Origin: Mya arenaria
Taxonomy: Eukaryota; Mollusca; Bivalvia; Myida; Myidae
Assembly: GCF_026914265.1 (NCBI RefSeq)
Contig: NC_069138.1
Coordinates: forward strand, 35,586,098-35,650,097
Length of the DNA stretch: 64,000 bases
Reading direction: 5' to 3'
Both the position numbers and the translations under genes were made by a program. Below, one piece after another: positions 62,462 to 64,000 of this stretch (its first letter is position 1; the number at the start of each line of letters is the position of its first letter). The notes beneath the pieces were generated by a model. That model did not search any database, had not been told where the DNA came from, and saw nothing but the letters and a program-made list of their open reading frames with translations.

Positions 62462-62660
62462 ACGTTTTTACTTGCAAAACATTACTAGTAGTACAAATCG
62501 TTTAGAAACAAGGAAAACAATAGAGGAGACTGGCTCCCCCTGTCTGATACCTACGTGTATACTACTTTGGAAACAATTTTACAATTCTGAATTCACTGTA
62601 ACACAGGATTTAATGCTTTTATACGTTGTTTTTATGAGAGTAAAACATTATTCGTTTATA
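62462..62660 (-). pseudogene. Small LINE RT fragment, minus strand
   Basis: The minus strand reads YKSIKSCVTVNSEL, then HVGIRQGEPVS and, one frame over, SPLLFSLFLNDLY: the RT block around GVRQGE...LSPLLF, with one frameshift. Nothing else of the element is visible. Confidence 0.65.
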
Positions 62661-63636
62661 TAGTTGGTAAGTTTCCACCGAAGACCTACTCTTTAATCAG
62701 TGGCAAAAGCTAACTTTAGATTTGAGTTCATTATCATGCAGCGTATTGGCTCAGCCGCCACGCTTTGGCTCAAGCTCCCAGGCTTTTGGCTCAAGCTCAA
62801 CCCAGAAAATGAGTATTAACATGCTTATTCCGGGAAACAGGCGGTCATTTTCATCCCTGAGAAAATAAAAAAAACTCGTTAACACTGGCATTATCTTGAA
62901 TGTAAGCTTCTTTAGTAACGCTTAATATTGATGAGTATCTATCTACTTTCGGTTGTAAACATGTATGTGTTTGATGCGAGAATCGTTCTTATTACCATTT
63001 TAACAGTATGACAAAATAACCGAACTAACGTATGAAGATAAAACATAATTATATGGCACTGCATTCCCTGCAAATAAGCTCTTTTGCTCGAGCTCGGAAT
63101 GGGTTTCGCTCTCTTTATATACAGCTCCTAAAAGAGATGGGGCCACTCTTTCGCATACGTGCAAGAACGCTTGGAAACGTTGTAAGGAGTGTTTCTTTAT
63201 CAAAATCATCTATGTTTCTATTTTCGATTTCAGCGACAGGCAAGTCTTTATAAATAGGACAGTATAGCATTTATTTGATTTTATCATGAAATTGAAATTG
63301 AAATTAAATTTCAATTCATTCAGCTGTGCACGTAGCTATTCCATTCCGGTGTAGCGTGAGAATTATCAGACCGTGAGATTTGCAAGATCTTACAGATTTC
63401 ACACTACGGCGTGAGAAATGTAAGTCGTGAGAAATGTAAGACCGCTGCATCCAATGCACTTATAGGATGGTGAATTATTATTGAAGACGTATATATTGTA
63501 TGATGTCCGCGTTTGTCCGTTTTGTATAAAAAGGGGATACAAATAATTAATATGAAAGACAGTGTTTTTGATATATTCCAATTAATCGCCATTTAATGTC
63601 ATTTTGTATGAACAAATCTAATAAAACTTGACTTAA

Positions 63637-64000
63637 TTAACAGAATATAGAACGGAAACTGGTGGTGTTTGATTGACAATTGTAAGACATTATTGTTAGA
63701 CGTAATGTTTTATTGGCCCTGAAAAGGGCCGTTTCGTTATATTCCTTAACTACCGGTACTGCATGATACAGACACCTGAGCAGAACGCGATTACCCTCGT
63801 GCGTGAGGTGTACACCGTCGCTTGAAATGTGCCTGGTTGGCACAACTGCCGCCGTCTTGATCCGCTGGGAATTGACGACCAGGAAGACATGCCGCCGCTC
63901 TTCAGCTGACGCGTGACGTCTCGGCAGGAGTTCGACGACACTACTAAGTGCCGCCTTCCCGACGAGACGGCGGATCTGCCCACATATCTCAAGCAGATCC
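63637..64000 (-). CDS. C-terminal fragment of SGNH-hydrolase-like ORF (5' part beyond window)
   Basis: The frame is open from the window edge to the stop at 63637-63639. It reads SVVELLPRRH, then VFLVVNSQRIK, then DGVHLTHEGNRVLL, which resembles the last SGNH/GDSL hydrolase block (DxxH catalytic Asp and His). Short SGNH-like ORFs of this type often occur on animal mobile elements, from general knowledge. The last residues overlap a histone-type stem-loop at 63715-63730, so the true end may be different. It is partial; an ordinary cellular gene cannot be excluded. Confidence 0.45.
   Translation of the reverse strand, partial: DLLEICGQIRRLVGKAALSSVVELLPRRHASAEERRHVFLVVNSQRIKTAAVVPTRHISSDGVHLTHEGNRVLLRCLYHAVPVVKEYNETALFRANKTLRLTIMSYNCQSNTTSFRSIFC
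63715..63730 (-). promoter_or_regulatory. Histone-type mRNA 3' stem-loop
   Basis: On the minus strand, GGCCCTTTTCAGGGCC has a 6-bp stem and a 4-nt loop, fits the metazoan replication-dependent histone stem-loop consensus and is preceded by 'acgaaac'. An AATAAA follows directly (63710-63715 on the plus strand as TTTATT). No histone gene is in the window. Confidence 0.6.

Overview
The window looks like nuclear DNA of a bivalve mollusc. The two conserved genes are animal orthologues with many small exons and GT-AG introns. The DNA is AT-rich and full of repeat families I know from bivalve genomes: arrays of roughly 146-150 bp units built around 'gtcactgtgaccttgacctt', elements opening with 'acaagagctgtc' or 'ttatgcccccc', MITEs and RT-bearing LINEs. 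No species can be named from the sequence alone.

Layout. (1) 1-4.0 kb, plus strand: the last six exons of RRP7A, a ribosomal RNA processing factor; the 5' end lies before the window. (2) 4-11 kb: intergenic, with two minisatellites and a SINE remnant. (3) 11.07-21.52 kb, minus strand: a complete ten-exon quiescin sulfhydryl oxidase (QSOX). Its reconstructed exons sum to exactly 678 codons, and its introns host several satellite-like elements. (4) 24.3-60.7 kb, plus strand: a tandem family of five paralogous genes (called A-E here) for small secreted Gly/Tyr/Ser-rich proteins. All five share four exons: a non-coding leader, a signal-peptide plus Gly-rich exon, a nearly invariant exon for a hydrophobic C-terminus, and a 3' UTR exon. 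All share a promoter module with a CACGTG E-box and a TATA box. A and E form one subgroup; B, C and D form the other, with C and D the product of a recent segmental duplication. (5) Mobile DNA between the paralogues: a nearly full-length two-ORF LINE after gene C, a 5'-truncated relative after gene D, a long-TIR element before gene C, degenerate LINEs and several MITE families. (6) Right edge: a partial minus-strand ORF with an SGNH-hydrolase-like block, followed by a perfect histone-type 3' stem-loop.

The most unusual feature is in gene C. The exon 3 / intron 3 junction has been amplified into about 58 copies of a 35-bp unit (39716-41763). Each unit carries a copy of the segment from the stop codon through the 5' splice site, and most also carry a TATAAA motif. 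Gene E holds what looks like the degenerate two-unit seed; sister gene D lacks the array.

The five-gene family is not one I can name. The shared signal peptide, acidic Trp/Asn start and Gly-Tyr-Ser repeats suggest a secreted structural (matrix, shell, byssus or mucus) role, but that is inference.
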